Assembly (NCBI GenBank): GCA_022578605.1
Contig: MU394080.1
Coordinates: forward strand, 1-64,000
Reading direction: 5' to 3'
DNA from: Camillea tinctor
Taxonomy: Eukaryota > Ascomycota > Sordariomycetes > Xylariales > Xylariaceae
DNA length: 64,000 bases
Below are positions 24,201 through 38,000 of this stretch, in pieces (positions within the stretch are counted from its first letter, which is position 1; every line of letters starts with the position of its first letter). The position numbers were made by a program, and so were the translations under genes. The notes beneath the pieces are model-generated. The model was given only the letters and a program-made list of their open reading frames with translations, ran no database searches and was not told the DNA's origin.

Positions 24201-25949
24201 ATGCCTCCCTCGACGCTTGCGTCTCCGACGATGCTCAGTTTCGAGCCGGTCGAGACGTCCCTCGTAGTTGGCGGTTCCACGATAACGGAGATCGTTGTCC
24301 CTACAGTGACCGTGACTGTTATCAGCTTCTACAACGTCGTCATTCAGACCCAGACCACATCCACTTTTGCCCTTGAATCGAGCATCGATGTCCCACCGAT
24401 CACGGTAACGGGCGGGTCCGGAGTCACATCGATCATCACTCTGCCCGCATTCTCCACAGCATCCAGCACGTCTTTCATCGACGTGACAACCCTGCCCACA
24501 ACCGAGACCGAAATAGACGGCACGCTGTGGACCTTCTCCATGGACCAGTTCACTGATTTGGCCACCATCTCCGCCACAACTACGGTCAACACCACGCTCC
24601 GTGACGAAGGAAGCTACACTTCGACCTCGTCGTCAACAACCGACACCCTGTTCCCCATCTGGGTCCAAATCGGGGGCTTCTACTGGTCGCCCGTATACCC
24701 GCCTGGTCCGACCCCAGCACCCCCCGTTCCCCCACGGCTCCCAGATTTCCCCCCGATCCCAGACCCACCGTGCTTTAGGCTCTTCGGCATCTTCTCCATC
24801 TTCTGCCCGCCCGACAAGAGCCAACCCACCACGCACTTCACCACAGGACCCGTAAAGCCCACCTGCACGGCCGGCTGCGGGTCACTGGATAACGAAAACG
24901 ACGACGACCCGGACAACGAGGAAAGCAGCACCAGCACGTGCAGAACCGCCACCTCGACAAACTGCTACACCCGCAGCGACAGCACAGTGTGCAACACGTA
25001 CATCGGGTGCGCGTGCCAGACCCGCACCGTGACCGATGTCTGGGTCAGCTGCGACGACCAATCCTGCCGAACGACCAGCACGGCCGAGGTTACCGGCTGC
25101 TACGTGAGCGCGAGCCGGACCACAGTGGGCGAGTACTGCCCGACCCCGAGCGCCGTCAACCCGGATAACTACGACGACGGGTCGGACGACGCCGGCAACG
25201 GCGAGGGCGACAACCTAGGCGTCGTGGTCACGACCAACTACCCGCCCACCATCGTCATCAGCCGCACGCCGTACCCCGTGCCCACGGGCAGCTCGGTTGT
25301 CATCGACGGGACGACCATCGTGGCGTCGCCGGGGGCGGGCGTGACGTCGACCACGCTGGGCGACGGCACCGTGGTGACCGTGATCCCGGCGCACGACGGG
25401 CCGAGTTTCTCGCCCACGCAGCCGGGCGTGACGATTCCGCCGCCGTCCACGACCGCGGACCCACCCTGGACGACGGGCGAGCCGGACCCGGATCCGGACC
25501 CGGACCCAACGGTGTGGCAGGGTGTGTACATCAACTTCGAGTACATCGTCGCGAGCAGCACGCTGACGGGCGGGCCAAGAGAGAACGCATCCTCCTCCCT
25601 CGAGCGCCGCCAAGCCGTGGGCGCGCACTGGAACTGGATGGAGGTCGAGAACGGGGCAGGGCTGGAACTTTGCTCTGCTAGTCCGGTGTACTGGGAGTTT
25701 GACTTTGACACGGGGCTCAACAACCTGGGGTGGCCGCCGAGCATGAGCGCCGACGTGGATGTCTGGGGGCATTCCGGGTGCCGGTACATTGGGAATGAAG
25801 ACGGGGCCGGCGACTTCGAGTGCGACGATGTGGAGAGGTTCGCGTGTCAGGTGGACTCGCAGAGCAATGAGGAGTTTGAGTGTAATGAGGACTTTCCATT
25901 CTTGTTGAGGACGTTTGTGCCGAGGGTGAGGTGCTGGATAGCAGCATAA
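21230..25949 (+). CDS. Large secreted exo-beta-1,3-glucanase, GH55 family, with C-terminal extension
   Basis: Five exons: 21230-21337, 21389-21816, 21895-23043, 23096-23217 and 23305-25949. All four introns keep frame, giving 1483 aa. Signal peptide MRWAALLWQPLLVAA. The first pectate-lyase-like half starts at YWYRDIKHG and the DFGAVGDGVTDDT motif. The second half starts at IVATDHGISNMADGDQADAI and runs through AMWDSHFRVGG. This double beta-helix layout is typical of GH55 enzymes, which release glucose from beta-1,3-glucan ends. GH55 proteins are usually about 750-1000 aa; this one continues for some 500 residues. The extension is a Ser/Thr-rich stretch, a Pro-rich linker (24690-24780), a Cys/Thr-rich segment (24850-25150), an Asp-Pro repeat (25481-25513) and a terminal Cys-containing domain. 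The extension could bind wall or be a glycosylated stalk. Role: degradation or remodelling of fungal or host glucan. Confidence 0.88.
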
Positions 25950-28919
25950 AGAGGCTTGACGGTGCCTCCTACATGTAAATCGAGATATGTAAAATATAGA
26001 TTGAATGCGTACATGCAAAGCAGAATGATTCGTGAAGCAGAGCCCATAGATGTGCTAAAGAATAACGTCTCACACCTACATCCGGGACACCCAAAATGCC
26101 TCTTCAACACCTTCACCCTTCAACTTCTTCTTCTCCTTCTTCTTTCTTTCTTTCTTTCTTTACTAACTTGCTGCCGATTAATTCAATACTTTATGTACAA
26201 TTACTTCAGGCATATGAGCCAGTATACTGAAAATGACATTGAAATTAATATCTCAAAGTTCATGTATATTTTATTACAAATTGCTAGTTTATCCAAGCTA
26301 AACTTGCCTATATCATGGTAAAGTGTGTTAAAGCTGCGTTGCGGTTCTCGTGAGGCGCGGTCACACGACTATACTCCAGTTTTGGACCTTATAGTGACAG
26401 GGGGTTTCCATTTTCGAATCCCAAAATCTCAACTTTTGGCACTCTCTATACCAGTAGTACAACATTGATATGCAAAATGCGAAATAGACGGGAAGGGAAG
26501 AAGCAGTATAAGCGTATGGAAAGGCAGAACCCGGCAGAAAGATAACCGAGATCATAGAACAGTTGATTAGCGGTGTTTGTTGGAAAGTCAGGGGTATGGG
26601 ATCGATACTACGATTCACAGATCTAATCTAACTCAACAGCATGTTTTCTCTCTATCCTAGTAAACAAGAAGCCAGGATATGATCAGGTCGTCTTACCTAA
26701 GGCTTACTTAGTGGTAGCACATCTTGCTACAGGATTCCACAAATACCATCAGAGGGAAAGGCCATTGTCATGAATCCAAGTCAGATTTCCATCAAGTACA
26801 AGAACAAGGTACAAAATCCTATAGGGACTAAAATGAAGTGTTTCGAGCACCAGAAGTCTTGTGTAGCCATAGGTATCATACTCAAGCCCTCGACTAAGTA
26901 TCTACGTATACAAGTGCGACCTTCCACAAGAGTTACACTTATACATCGTTGGGCCGTATCACCTTAGAACATATTAATATATTCCATATCACATTAGTAT
27001 CGAGATTTGCAAACTCGAGAATCCCTGTGGTACTGCATCAGGGCCGACATCTAAGACATCTCTGTACTTCGGCCACCGCCGAGGCGCGAGGCTTGACTCA
27101 GACTGCTTCGGAATTAGGCCTGACTCTAGCTACGATATGCCTTATCGTAAATATGCAGTATGACGGGAAAGGTATTCTGGGACTTCATATTGTGCAAGCC
27201 CGGATGTAAGGGGACGAGGCAAAGACTTTGCTAATGGGCTAGCGGGACTATACTGACAACTCGCCTCCTGTTGCAGCATGTCCTACTGTAGTATCAAGGA
27301 GAGACAATCCGAGGCATAGCGCGGGCATTCGGGAATATACGACGCCTTGCGACATACTCGGTGAATGAGGCTAGCCTAGGCTGATTGAGATTGATCCTCT
27401 CTAACAAAGACATATATATGCTAGGGCTATCATCAAAGGGAGAGACCGGGTACAAGATCCGGCAAGTCTTTCCCTAGAGACCATGGAGGATGGGTGATAT
27501 CGATGTCATCAACTTGACTACGCATACGCGTTTACTTGCCTCATTGAGAAGATATACACATAACATGAGAACACTGCAGACTCTCGGAAGTAATCAATCT
27601 GCAACTTGCAGCAGGTAGAGGTAGGGCACAGGGTTGGGCCATGCCCGCTAAGCTACTCATTTTTTTACCTAGCTTGTCTAGTAATGCTAGCATCCGACGT
27701 CTAAGACATTCTTGCGTGGGGCTGGGGATGTAAGGATAGAAAACGACGAGTAGGCTGGGCTTAAGAGTTTGGGTCATAATAGGTAATAGCGACTTTGGAG
27801 TAGAGAAAGATGGTCGTTTCATACTTCATGTCCTGGGGGCGTTACGTCTTTGAATATTGATTGACTATCAAACAAAGGGGTAAATGGTCAAATAAACGGC
27901 CGGCCGGCGGCTCGGCCGCACCAGTCGGGGGTCTGAACGTAAGACAACCCGAGGTCCCGGCCGCATCTTAGAGAGACGAAGTGAAAGGTCACGAATCGCG
28001 TAGCCCGTTGTCACCCACTTTTAACATGTTTGTTCGGTGAGGTTTCGTTTGCATGGGGGTTGTAATATATGCTTGAGGTCAGAGTAGCAGCCATGACCGG
28101 GCTACAGTGACGCAACCCAAACGATATCATTGTGGGCGGCCATGTGTATGTTTGATCGAGTGAGCAATTGAATTCCTGGAGCCCCTCATTATTTTCTGCA
28201 GTTGACAACCAGAGTCATGGTATGCATGTATATATTGTCAAATCGCATTCCTTATGATTACTCAAGCCAACAAACTGTATGATTCCCGGGAAGTGCTTGT
28301 ATGTAGCAACATTCTACCACCCCGATTTGACCCATTTTCCCCTCCTCTTTTCTTTTTCTTCAGCCTATTCTTCATCTAGTCTGTGATGGTGTTTCTCTAT
28401 CACCCCCAAGGATCTGGGGCCAATGCATATATGTAGATGAGGCGTGCTGACGTGGAATGAGAATACTTCACCTGAAAACACAGGTCTGTAGTGAAACACC
28501 CCGCTCGGTCCCTGGCCTATCTGATTCCAACATTCATCTGTTTAAGTGATACCAAGCTTATAGTGGTGGATGATATGAACTTCCGATATCACCCCGCCTC
28601 AACGCGCTCGGTGATAGCCTCATTCTCATTAGCGCAGGATGAGTCCTACACCCGAGGGAGGGTAAAGAGAAAAAAAAGGAGAGGACCGAAGACTTCACCT
28701 CACCTGGGATATTAATGGAATGGATCGTTGTATAACCTTCGGAAGGATAGATTGAGTTTGATGCCAAGCCGAGATTAAAGGCGGATAGGTGCCGGGGTTT
28801 GGTTTGAGCAATCTGGTATTAGTTGCATGGCTGTTATCCACATTCTTTTTTAATAAAATTTCATCATATAATTTCATCACAATTACCCGCAGGGGGGGGG
28901 AATTCCATCCTTCGAACAA
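25950..28919. other. Gene-poor region, possible transposon debris
   Basis: No intact gene. A CTT/CTTT repeat lies at 26125-26160. Between 27000 and 27820, broken frames include a helix-turn-helix-like string (GLTQTASELGLTLATI) on the plus strand and an unassigned minus-strand frame (27541-27822). This could be a decayed DNA transposon, but no catalytic motif or terminal inverted repeat was found. A GC-rich near-palindrome (CGGCCGGCCGGCGGCTCGGCCG) is at about 27899-27920. Confidence 0.4.
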
Positions 28920-31900
28920 ACCGGAAATATCGTAAGGCGTGTTGGCTTAGAGGAAGATGAAGTGGAAATGGATGTGGAAGAGGAAGAGGCGGAGGTGGAG
29001 AGGGAGAGGCAAGAAATGAATGATTGGTACTTGCCCATCACCTACTATAAGGCGGATGCAGGCAGGTACCACACCTGCAGACAAACTAACCAAACTTAAC
29101 CTAACATAACCTTAACCTTCGCTGCTGTCTCGTATTAAATCTATTAAACTCTAAGAAGAAAAGCAAAATAATGACGCTATACCTTAGAGGTTAAGCGACC
29201 AAACTGGCTAAGCACGGGCCTGTAGTATAAACCTTATCGACTCTCAACGACCCAAAATACTAAAAGAACCGGCAGAAAGATCGATGTCGAGACTCAAGCA
29301 ACTACCTACTTAATTTGATGCAAATCATCTATGTCGACTGTTGGCGGAAGATCGCCAGTGAGCCGCGATTATAACTTGAATGATTGTAAAAAACCTTATT
29401 ATAAACTATACACTAATGTAAGAAACAGAAACAAGTTGGTTGGTTTGGTACTATGTGAGGCTATTTCGGCCGGAGACATAAGTAGTAGTAGGATACATAC
29501 ACTAGGTTAGTTATGTACACTAGAATCGGGGTTGTACCTTGCGGTGGCACGTTTCACATTGATTGAAACTCAACTCAAATCAAGTACAGAAAGTCTTGTC
29601 AAACTGTCATACGTAAGAGCTCTAGACTGTCTTCTCGAATCATCCTTCGCTTTTTCTTGTCTGAATCCCTTTCGCTTTCTTCCTCTCCGTTGAGAGAAGC
29701 AGTCGAATAACTACGTATACGAGATTGGAAAAGGACAAGGTTTGATTACGATTCATGTCACAAATCACTATTTCGAATTGGGTACGTACTTGGCGCGTAC
29801 ACTTTCGTACGAGAGGAATAAATCGTGACAACGCAAGAGCGGGACCTATCACCAGCTAGGTTACTATTGAAAATTATATCCTTTATGAGCGGTGTAAGAG
29901 GTCGGGGTATGTAGTAATAGTACTTACTAACCGCGCCATGCATATCCATAAACGAGTCTTCCATTTAATAGATTCATAGGTGGAAATTCTACACCTATCA
30001 TTCCTTTTTCTCTAAAACATAACTGATTGTAATCGTTAAAGGAACGGGAAGAAAGAAGAAGAGAGAAAAAAAATTAATCCAAGACAAGCTGACACGCGCG
30101 CGCCGAAATTAAGGTCGTTTCAAGAAAACGCCTCTTGAATAGCTTTTCAGGTATTGGCAGCCTTGCCAGCTGAGAGCTGACGAGAAACAATTGGTCAATT
30201 GTATGATATGGTTCGAGAAGGGGCTACTGTTTGCGCGTGCGCTCGTCTTGTGCGACTCCCCTAACCTAGTGTAAGTTGCTTGTCGGTACCAATAAAAAGA
30301 ATAAACACCCTCCAAGTATTAAACAATGCGGTGGGGAACCCTGGAGCGAATCGTAAGCTTCCCCAATTGCCCTCTTTAGGGCATATTCATTTGGCACACC
30401 CCCGCGCTTGACCATCTTGGCAATACCGTGGCGGCTGGTGGGAGACAACCTGCAAGGTACCAAGAACGCAAACAGGGGTTGGAAACACACTAACACTACC
30501 CTGGATGTAGGTAGTGCTGATAGGCTTTTTATGTCCCTCTTATCTGCAGGGACAACTCCCTCTAATGTCTAGTAAAAGGGGCAAGACAAGCGCCCAGGCT
30601 TGGAACATTCAAGGGGACCCAACAAAGATACATTAGCCAGCCAAATAGGAGGGGCCTGGGAAAGAAGATCGACCATGGGAAGCGTATGGAAACGAAAACA
30701 GACATTGGACGAACTGGTGCGGGACGATCATTAGTGATGCATACTTGTACCAAATGCTCTGCTAGTATGAATTGCACAATACGGTACGCTACAATAATAC
30801 AACGCTGCAATACATGGTTAGTGCAACGTGAAAACATATTGTAAATATTAGTTAATAGACAGGAGTGCGTGAAAGTTGGATACTAGGTTAGGTCGTAGTT
30901 GTATACTCCTATAAGCAGGAGCACTTGAGATTAGGAGGTGTATTGAGACATGACATCAGCTTATAGGGATAGAGTGAGAGGTAAGGAAACTGGGTAGGTA
31001 CATACCTAAAATATCAATTAGTAGCTGTATTTATTTAGCATTACGCAGGAGGGGGGGGCTTATGATCTCTCCTCACTCCAAAACAAGCTTGTTCATCCTT
31101 TTTATTTTTTTATTTAAAATTTTTTTTTTTTTACCTTCCTTCCCTAAGGCAATTCATTAATTGGTACGCTACGACGTGCCCTGCTGACCCATGGATTCTG
31201 ATTGGATGTTTTATGGCGATGACGGCACTGACCCCCCCATCTGTTTAACCTTAGCATTTGCACATCACATTTTCGCAGTAATTCCGATAGCCACTTGGCT
31301 ACCGATTTTCAGCGGAACATACTTACATACACGATAAAATCTCGTATTCACCGAATCCCGCAATATTCCATACGCAAACCTATGTGTACTGCTTATGTCT
31401 TTACCATCCCGGACTTCCCGCCTAAACCGTACTGTGTATTGTGCACGTTAGTTAGATATTCTGCACAAGAAGCATAATGGTACTTAGATGCTTTGCAGTA
31501 AAAACGATCATCGCTTATCTACCAGGTGATTTTATCAAACGGGCAAAATCTCTGATTAAGTTAAGCTACCTTATATTATTACACCATGTACCTAGATTCG
31601 GGAGTTGGGGAAAGAGTAGGACCTGCACATTGTACCTCACTACCTCACCCTACCTACCGTCTACACTAGTAGAAACCGGACATAGCCGCCCATTCATCTA
31701 CCTACTCAAGACATGACGTGCACCTTCCTCCTTGGTTCTTATGTCAGTCTTCCTATATTTTTGTTACTCTGTCCTGGCTGTCCGACTGACTTTGCTGTCT
31801 GACTAATTTCCTCACAACTGAATAAGGCAACTTACTCCCGTTGCCCAGGAATTACATTGTAGGAAGTCCCAGGTGATGGAAACAGCTAACCTAACCTACC

Positions 31901-34115
31901 TGCCTACTAACCTAACTTCAAATTCGTTCGTGAACAATTCGCGCAGGGGAAACGGTGTGTGCATGCAGGAACCGCTTGTCAGTTGGCCAATGGGATTACC
32001 TTGGCTACCGGGGGCTGGTTAATCACACGCCCCCTCGGTGGTGCGAAAAGGACCTCTACTAACTTTAGCATATAGACGGCGTAGACGTTACCTGCGTACA
32101 GAATATGTCTAATGGGAGTACCTAATATTTATTCATCTCTTTATGGCAACGCTCCTAGTCCCTTTCATTTTCACTCGATAGGCGCGCGCGCACACGCACG
32201 TACACTGCGCAAACGAAGAATATCTCATTATTCTATTTATTCGAAATATATAGGTGGAAATATTCCCTAGCAATCCAAAAGGTCCGGGAACAATACCAAG
32301 GAATATGCTGGCCTGGTCAATATAGTGTATATAACCTACTATATTATTTTTTTTCTTCACCAAGCGACTAATAAGGTTGATACATTCGGTGGCTTTAAGT
32401 CGTGCCCCTCGAGGAAATTGAACGGCGCATTGTGTCGGGTTCCCCACGTGTGAATGTGATGGGATAATCATAGATGCACACCCCCTTCCACTGCACTACC
32501 CGTACAACTCTGACGCTATCTATTTTCCTTAAAGATCGCCGGCGTATGAATATGCAGGTCCTTGTGGAACCCTGGACAACCACCCTGGACTTTTAGGCTC
32601 TGGATTTAGGTCCTGGGCAGGTTCCTGGCAGCCTGGGTTATGTTCCTGGGTTCCTGGGCAGGAAGAAACTCCCCAGAACAGACCCAGTGCCGGTTTCCTA
32701 GCAAGACCCATGTACGACTTACACGACTACAGCTCTTGTCAGCTGGTGTGTACGCAGTACGACTTGTCTGATTGTGCGGCCCCCTTCCCCTCAAGCAAAC
32801 ACCACAGCACCACTTAGCACCACAGCAACCTTCCTCCACTTTATTTGATCTTCCCCTTCTCTTTCCCTTCTCTACCTTCTATCAAATCATCCAAGTCGAT
32901 GTTGATTGTCACTCGTTCCCACATCCTGCCTTATTACACTTTCTAGGCGGCCCAAGTCTGGCCCATTCCATTCTTTTTTCGATACTTCACTCCCTTCTTT
33001 CCCACCCTCTAACACCTATTTTTTATCCTCTCTCTCTTTTTTTTTTTTCTTTACCCCCCCGGTTAGGCCTGCTTCCGAATACCCTCTTCTCCTTCGTGAG
33101 ACCTCAACTCAGACCAACCACTTCCACTCTTTGGAATTCGCCTCTGGCGTGCTTACACTCCTTTTTTTATAACTCCGATCTTCTCGTGTCTGTGTGTGTG
33201 TGGGCATTATCTGAACCGATCCCCCCCTCCCCGTCTTTTGTCCTGACTCCCGACTTTGTCTTAAACCTGACAACAATACTCGATCCGCTCATTCGCTTCG
33301 GCTCTTCTGTCATTCCTTTTCAGGACGCCAGTCGCCCGCTTGCAACGGCTCTGCTCTAGTCAGCAACCCACGATCTCGAATCTACGGATTTGTCTAATCC
33401 AGAAGCTGACTGTTGAACAAGTCTTGCTCCTGTCTAACCACACCAGTCTTGACTTCGACCCGCCTCTTGGTGTTCAGATATACATATCCCTCGTGGCTCT
33501 TAAAAGAGAACTATAAGTTCTTCCTTTCACCGCTGGTCAGCTGGTCCTTGAGGAAACCAAAAAGCTTCAATCTTCGATATCCATCGACTCGATCCCTTCT
33601 AAACAGTCTTCTCGTGATAGGTATGTTATTGGTTTATTTATTCTCTTTTCTTCCCACGCCATCCCAGGGGGTTTTTACTCGCAAGAGGTAGCAGACACGG
33701 GGTAAGTATCTTGCCTCCCGTGTGTCTTGCTTTGTTCATACTGGATATGAGCATGACTTCTTTAAAGGAGAAAACAAAGCCTCTGCGGGCCGAACAAAGC
33801 AGACCCTGGGTCTCGATCCCTGCAGGCTCTATCCCTCCACCATTCATTAGATTCATGGCTGGTCCATGATAAAAGTCATGCGCAACCAACACACCTCGAG
33901 TGCACATTGTCCCTTACCTCTCCGTTTTCCCTTAAAGGTCATTCACCGTCCGCTCGTTCAATCATAATAGTTGGTTTAGCCAGCTATACAATAATTACCA
34001 ACTACATTCATTTGTTATATACTTCGATTCTATTTCTCATTCACTCATTCAACCATCCAATTGTTGGACCGCAATATACTAATTCAACTTATAACAGTCT
34101 GTTTAATCTAGCAAG
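28920..34115. other. Gene-poor region and long pyrimidine-rich leader of the CAP gene
   Basis: No gene was supported over 5.2 kb. It holds scattered CCTAAC-type words (about 29085-29115 and 31890-31915), a T-rich run at 31098-31132, and a local repeat of TTCCTGGG/CCTGGGCAG words (32600-32665). A strongly pyrimidine-rich stretch covers 32820-33300. The pyrimidine-rich part has long open frames of low complexity and is more likely promoter or 5' leader than coding sequence. Confidence 0.5.
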
Positions 34116-35097
34116 ATGAGATCTTCTTTGATGGTAGCGGCCACTGGTGCCGCCATGGCTGTGGCCTCTCCTCTGATGGAAACTACCTACGTAATGGAAT
34201 ACTACACCGTCACCGTAACTGGCTCCGGAAATGCCGAGCCCACGCCCGAGTTGCGCAACAACTACCAGGCTGCTGAACAGCCATCCCAAGACGTCACCGT
34301 CGTTTATGTCACGGAGCAGGCGCCCGCGCCCGAGCCCACGACAGCCCCTTCTGTTGTCATTGTGACCGCGACCTACAACGCTCAACCGACCACTGAGTCC
34401 CCGTCCCCGTCTCCCGTCTATTCGTCTACGAAGACGGCCGCTGCCGCAGAGCCTAGTGGGCCTGCTCCCGAGGATTTCCAGGGTGCTTCCGTTTACCACC
34501 ACAACATCCACCGTGCAAACCACTCATCCGTTGAGGTGACATGGAACGATGAGATTGCAGGCTACGCCCAGCTAACTGCGAACACCTGCAAGTTTGCCCA
34601 CGACATGTACGTATTGTTCTCTTTTCTATAAAAGCTACGAACTAATATATTACTTTAGGGAGGAAGGCAATGGAGGCTACGGCCAGAATATTGCCATGTG
34701 GGGAACCACTGACAACCCTGAGAAGCTTGGCGATGTTGGTGCTATCGAAATGGCCATCACTAACTTCTGGTACGATGGCGAGCTGGGCAAATTTTCGGAC
34801 GACTTCTACGGCCTAGCTACCCCTGACATGTCCGACTTTGACTCGTGGGGTCATCTTACTCAACTTATTTGGGATGGATCCAAGGAGGTTGGTTGCGCTG
34901 TCAAGCTCTGCGCTGCCGGAACCATGAGCTCTGAGATGCCCGCCTGGTTCATGGTCTGCAACTACTCCCCCCCTGGTATGTATTCCTACTGTCCGTATGT
35001 ATTTATAACTATACTAACAAGGAGAATAGGCAACGTCGGTGGTGCTTATGCCCAGAACGTCAAGAAGCCTTTGGGCAAGATCAGCATCTCAGTCTAA
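34116..35097 (+). CDS. Secreted CAP-domain (PR-1-like / SCP) protein
   Basis: Three exons: 34116-34606, 34659-34975 and 35030-35097, giving 291 aa. Signal peptide MRSSLMVAATGAAMAVA. A Ser/Thr/Pro-rich stretch (residues about 30-120) is a likely O-glycosylated spacer. Then comes the CAP domain: YHHNIHRANHSSVEVTWND, the GQNIAMWG motif, GHLTQLIWDGSKEVGCAV (the HxTQxxW signature) and the closing CNYSPPGNVGGAYAQNV. In yeast, related Pry proteins bind sterols and fatty acids outside the cell. In pathogens, PR-1-like proteins have been tied to virulence. The last two introns are short, and retaining the final one would not shift the frame. Confidence 0.9.
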
Positions 35098-38000
35098 GAT
35101 CGACATCCGTGAGTTGGATTTATGCCTTGCTGGGCAGGGACGGGTCTCAGCGATATGTCGCGTCTTCACTTCTTGTAGTGTATGGCATTTTCCCCCATTA
35201 GCTTTGCTTCACCAGTCAAATATTTTCGCATTCGATCCACACCAACCAACGTTCCAATCTTTGAGGATGCCCACCAGGCTCGGCATTCTCACCATTGCTA
35301 AAGGTGACGACTCGATGCGCTCAACGATAGAAAAAGCTCACTACGGGGAATTAACATGAACAAAAAAAAAAGCTGCATTCTTCATTTCGTTGCCAGGATG
35401 TCGGATGTTTGCATCAGCATAGTAGGGTCTCAGGACGTTCTCTGTTTTGAAGTACCATATACTCTGGGCCTGGGATGCATTCACCTGGAGTCTTGGCCCC
35501 ATTTGATTTTGGACCAACATATTCATTTTCGTTTCTTGTACCTAGATTCACCTTCCCCATGTCATCAATCTTCAGATGGTTGTCGAAAGGCAGCTATGAA
35601 TTTAGGTATTCAACTTTGGTACACAAGAGCACTTCGGCTCGGAGTTGTTTATGTGCATCGGTTTCGATTCTGGGATGGGAGTTGTGTGTGGATTGGCTGG
35701 AGGCTTGAACCTCTGCTTTGTTTTGTTAGGCAAATTCGTATGAAATGCTGACGATGATTTACGAATCCTTCCTCGCTTATGTGCTCACCACGGTTCCCCC
35801 TACAAAACCTAACCCAACAAGCCAGTAGTTATCAAGTTTTAATAGTTTTCCCACATCAGAAGTTAGATTGTTCATTTCAACATTTGTAACATTTTCCTAC
35901 ACTAATTGTGTAGATCTTATGAAACTTTTTAATAAGTTATTTTAAGATTCCCAAAGTCATCAATATGTATCTAGATAACCCAGACCTCTTCCTTTTTAGG
36001 ATACCATTTAAAGAATATCACCTTATCTTACCTAGTCCTCCTGCTTGAATCTACCATGATTTGGCCGAGGTTTATATGGTGGGGAGAGATCCCCTTCACC
36101 TGTTTAAACCTGCCCCCATTTACTCTGTACACTACACGTAACACAATAGCCAGTATATTTATAGTATAGACCAGTACTGGTGCGTAGTTAAAAACAAATC
36201 CCAGCTTTCCTAGCTAGCTACAGTTCAACTTAAGATCTATCTAGGTTAACATATCTCATCTTATTAAGTGCTACTCCGTATCAATATCGACATCCCCCCT
36301 TTTCGCCTTCACATAAAGTCAAGCTCAGGTTCACTACTACATCACAATTAGGTATTGGTCCAGTGTGAAAGGACGGTCCGGGGTGGAGTCCTCCTACCCT
36401 CCCCATCCGTCGCTCCCTGCGAGTGATGATGATTAATAGCGAGCTGCTTTTCCGGGAGAGGTTCAGAGGAAGGCAATTCTTGGTCGTCAAATCTACCGGC
36501 GCCACGCCTCTTCTCCCTTTCGATCTCACTCTCTCTGCCTCTCTATCTCCTTGTCCTAGTGTACCTTCCGTCCCCGTCTGGTAGTCTCGTGGAGCATGTA
36601 GCAGAAAACCCCTGGAAACCGGGAATGGGACATATGGTATGGGGGTGATCGCTAGTCACCAAAAAAGAATTAGGGCCAAAAAGAGAAGGGGGGAAAGCAC
36701 ACACCCCTTCTCTCGCTCCAATTATAACTAAAAACCATTACGAGACTAAGATTGGTTGCAGGGGATTCTTTTTTCTGGGAATGGAATTTCCTCACGTCCT
36801 TGGTAGAAACGGGGGGTGTGCAGCTTAGAGATGGGATGCAAAAGGAGCAACTTTGGCAATCCCAGACTTGGAAAGAAAAGACTCTGTAACCTACCAAGGA
36901 TAAGGCGCTTTTTGTTTTTTTTTCTTCCATCTTTTTCTTCCGATTCCTTCTTCATAGCCGCGTGGATGTGGGACTTGTATTTACACTAAGTACGGCAGTG
37001 AGAGATAGTGGGCCGGGGGGGAGAAGGGGGGAGGGAAAGGAGTGAAGCTGGGTTTGGTTTGGTGCGGCGCGAGCACTTTTAGCGCTTGGTTGGAGATGAT
37101 CGCACTGATCACCTATTGATCGACACGAGCATACAAAGACAGAAACAACGGCGCGAACTGAATCCTTTGGAAGAGGGGAAAGGATACGTAAGAATGAAAG
37201 AAAATGAAAAAAAGAAAGTTCCCTTTTTTTTTCTCTATTTATTTTGGGAAGACGGTACCTTGGAAAAACCTCATAGTCGCCGCTTATACGCATTCAATGT
37301 GGTTCCAGAGGCAGCGAACTTCTTTCTCACGTCACTACCTACCTAACCTAGGGTGATAAACCGGTGATCCTTTTATAGGTTACTTGTACTAGGTATGTTA
37401 CTACTAGGTTGGGTGATGATCGCGGAACTTTTAATAGTATACGGCGTATACAGCGTGTACGGCACACGACTAGGACATGCTACACATACAGATCTTTATT
37501 GTGACTCCATCACCTGCCCAAAGAGGTGGGTTTTCTGTAACCGCTCCACCCACGCGCGCTCTACATTTATATCTCTTGTTCAGCAGCCTAGATCAAATAG
37601 GTTTGCTGAAATAGACAGGCACGGTACTTCTCGTAAGAACCGACGGGGGAAATAAATCCATCTGAAGAGTATGTAGGTCAAGTTATAACTACCTACTAGC
37701 TGCGGGCTCATCTGGGTGGAACCTCCAGTGTTAATAAAGGAAGAAAGAGAGCACTTAGTATAAGTCAGCTTTGTCTATACTTCTCATTATCTTTCTTGTC
37801 TTAGAAGTATATATAATCATTCAAGATCTACGGTTCCGCCGCTGGGTAGATCTCACTATTATAGTAAGTATGAAGAGTATGGAATCTCATTTTAGGGGAA
37901 GAAGGGAACCCAGGGCTAGAAGAGTAATCTCAAGATGGCTAATACAGTCCTGTTAAAGCCCTCTCAAGAAGAAAATAACTACAGAGGCTGCGCTGATTTT

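Noticed and set aside
25215..26018. Long antisense ORF (267 codons, minus) within the GH55 tail
   Set aside because: It is the shadow of GC-rich coding sequence on the plus strand; it is Arg/His/Pro-rich with no domain.
29085..31915. CCTAAC-type words suggesting telomeric repeats
   Set aside because: Only isolated copies with varying spacing; no array of TTAGGG or similar.
32772..33359. 195-codon plus-strand ORF of Leu, Phe, Ser and Pro
   Set aside because: Low-complexity translation of a pyrimidine-rich tract; no ATG context, domain or splice partner.
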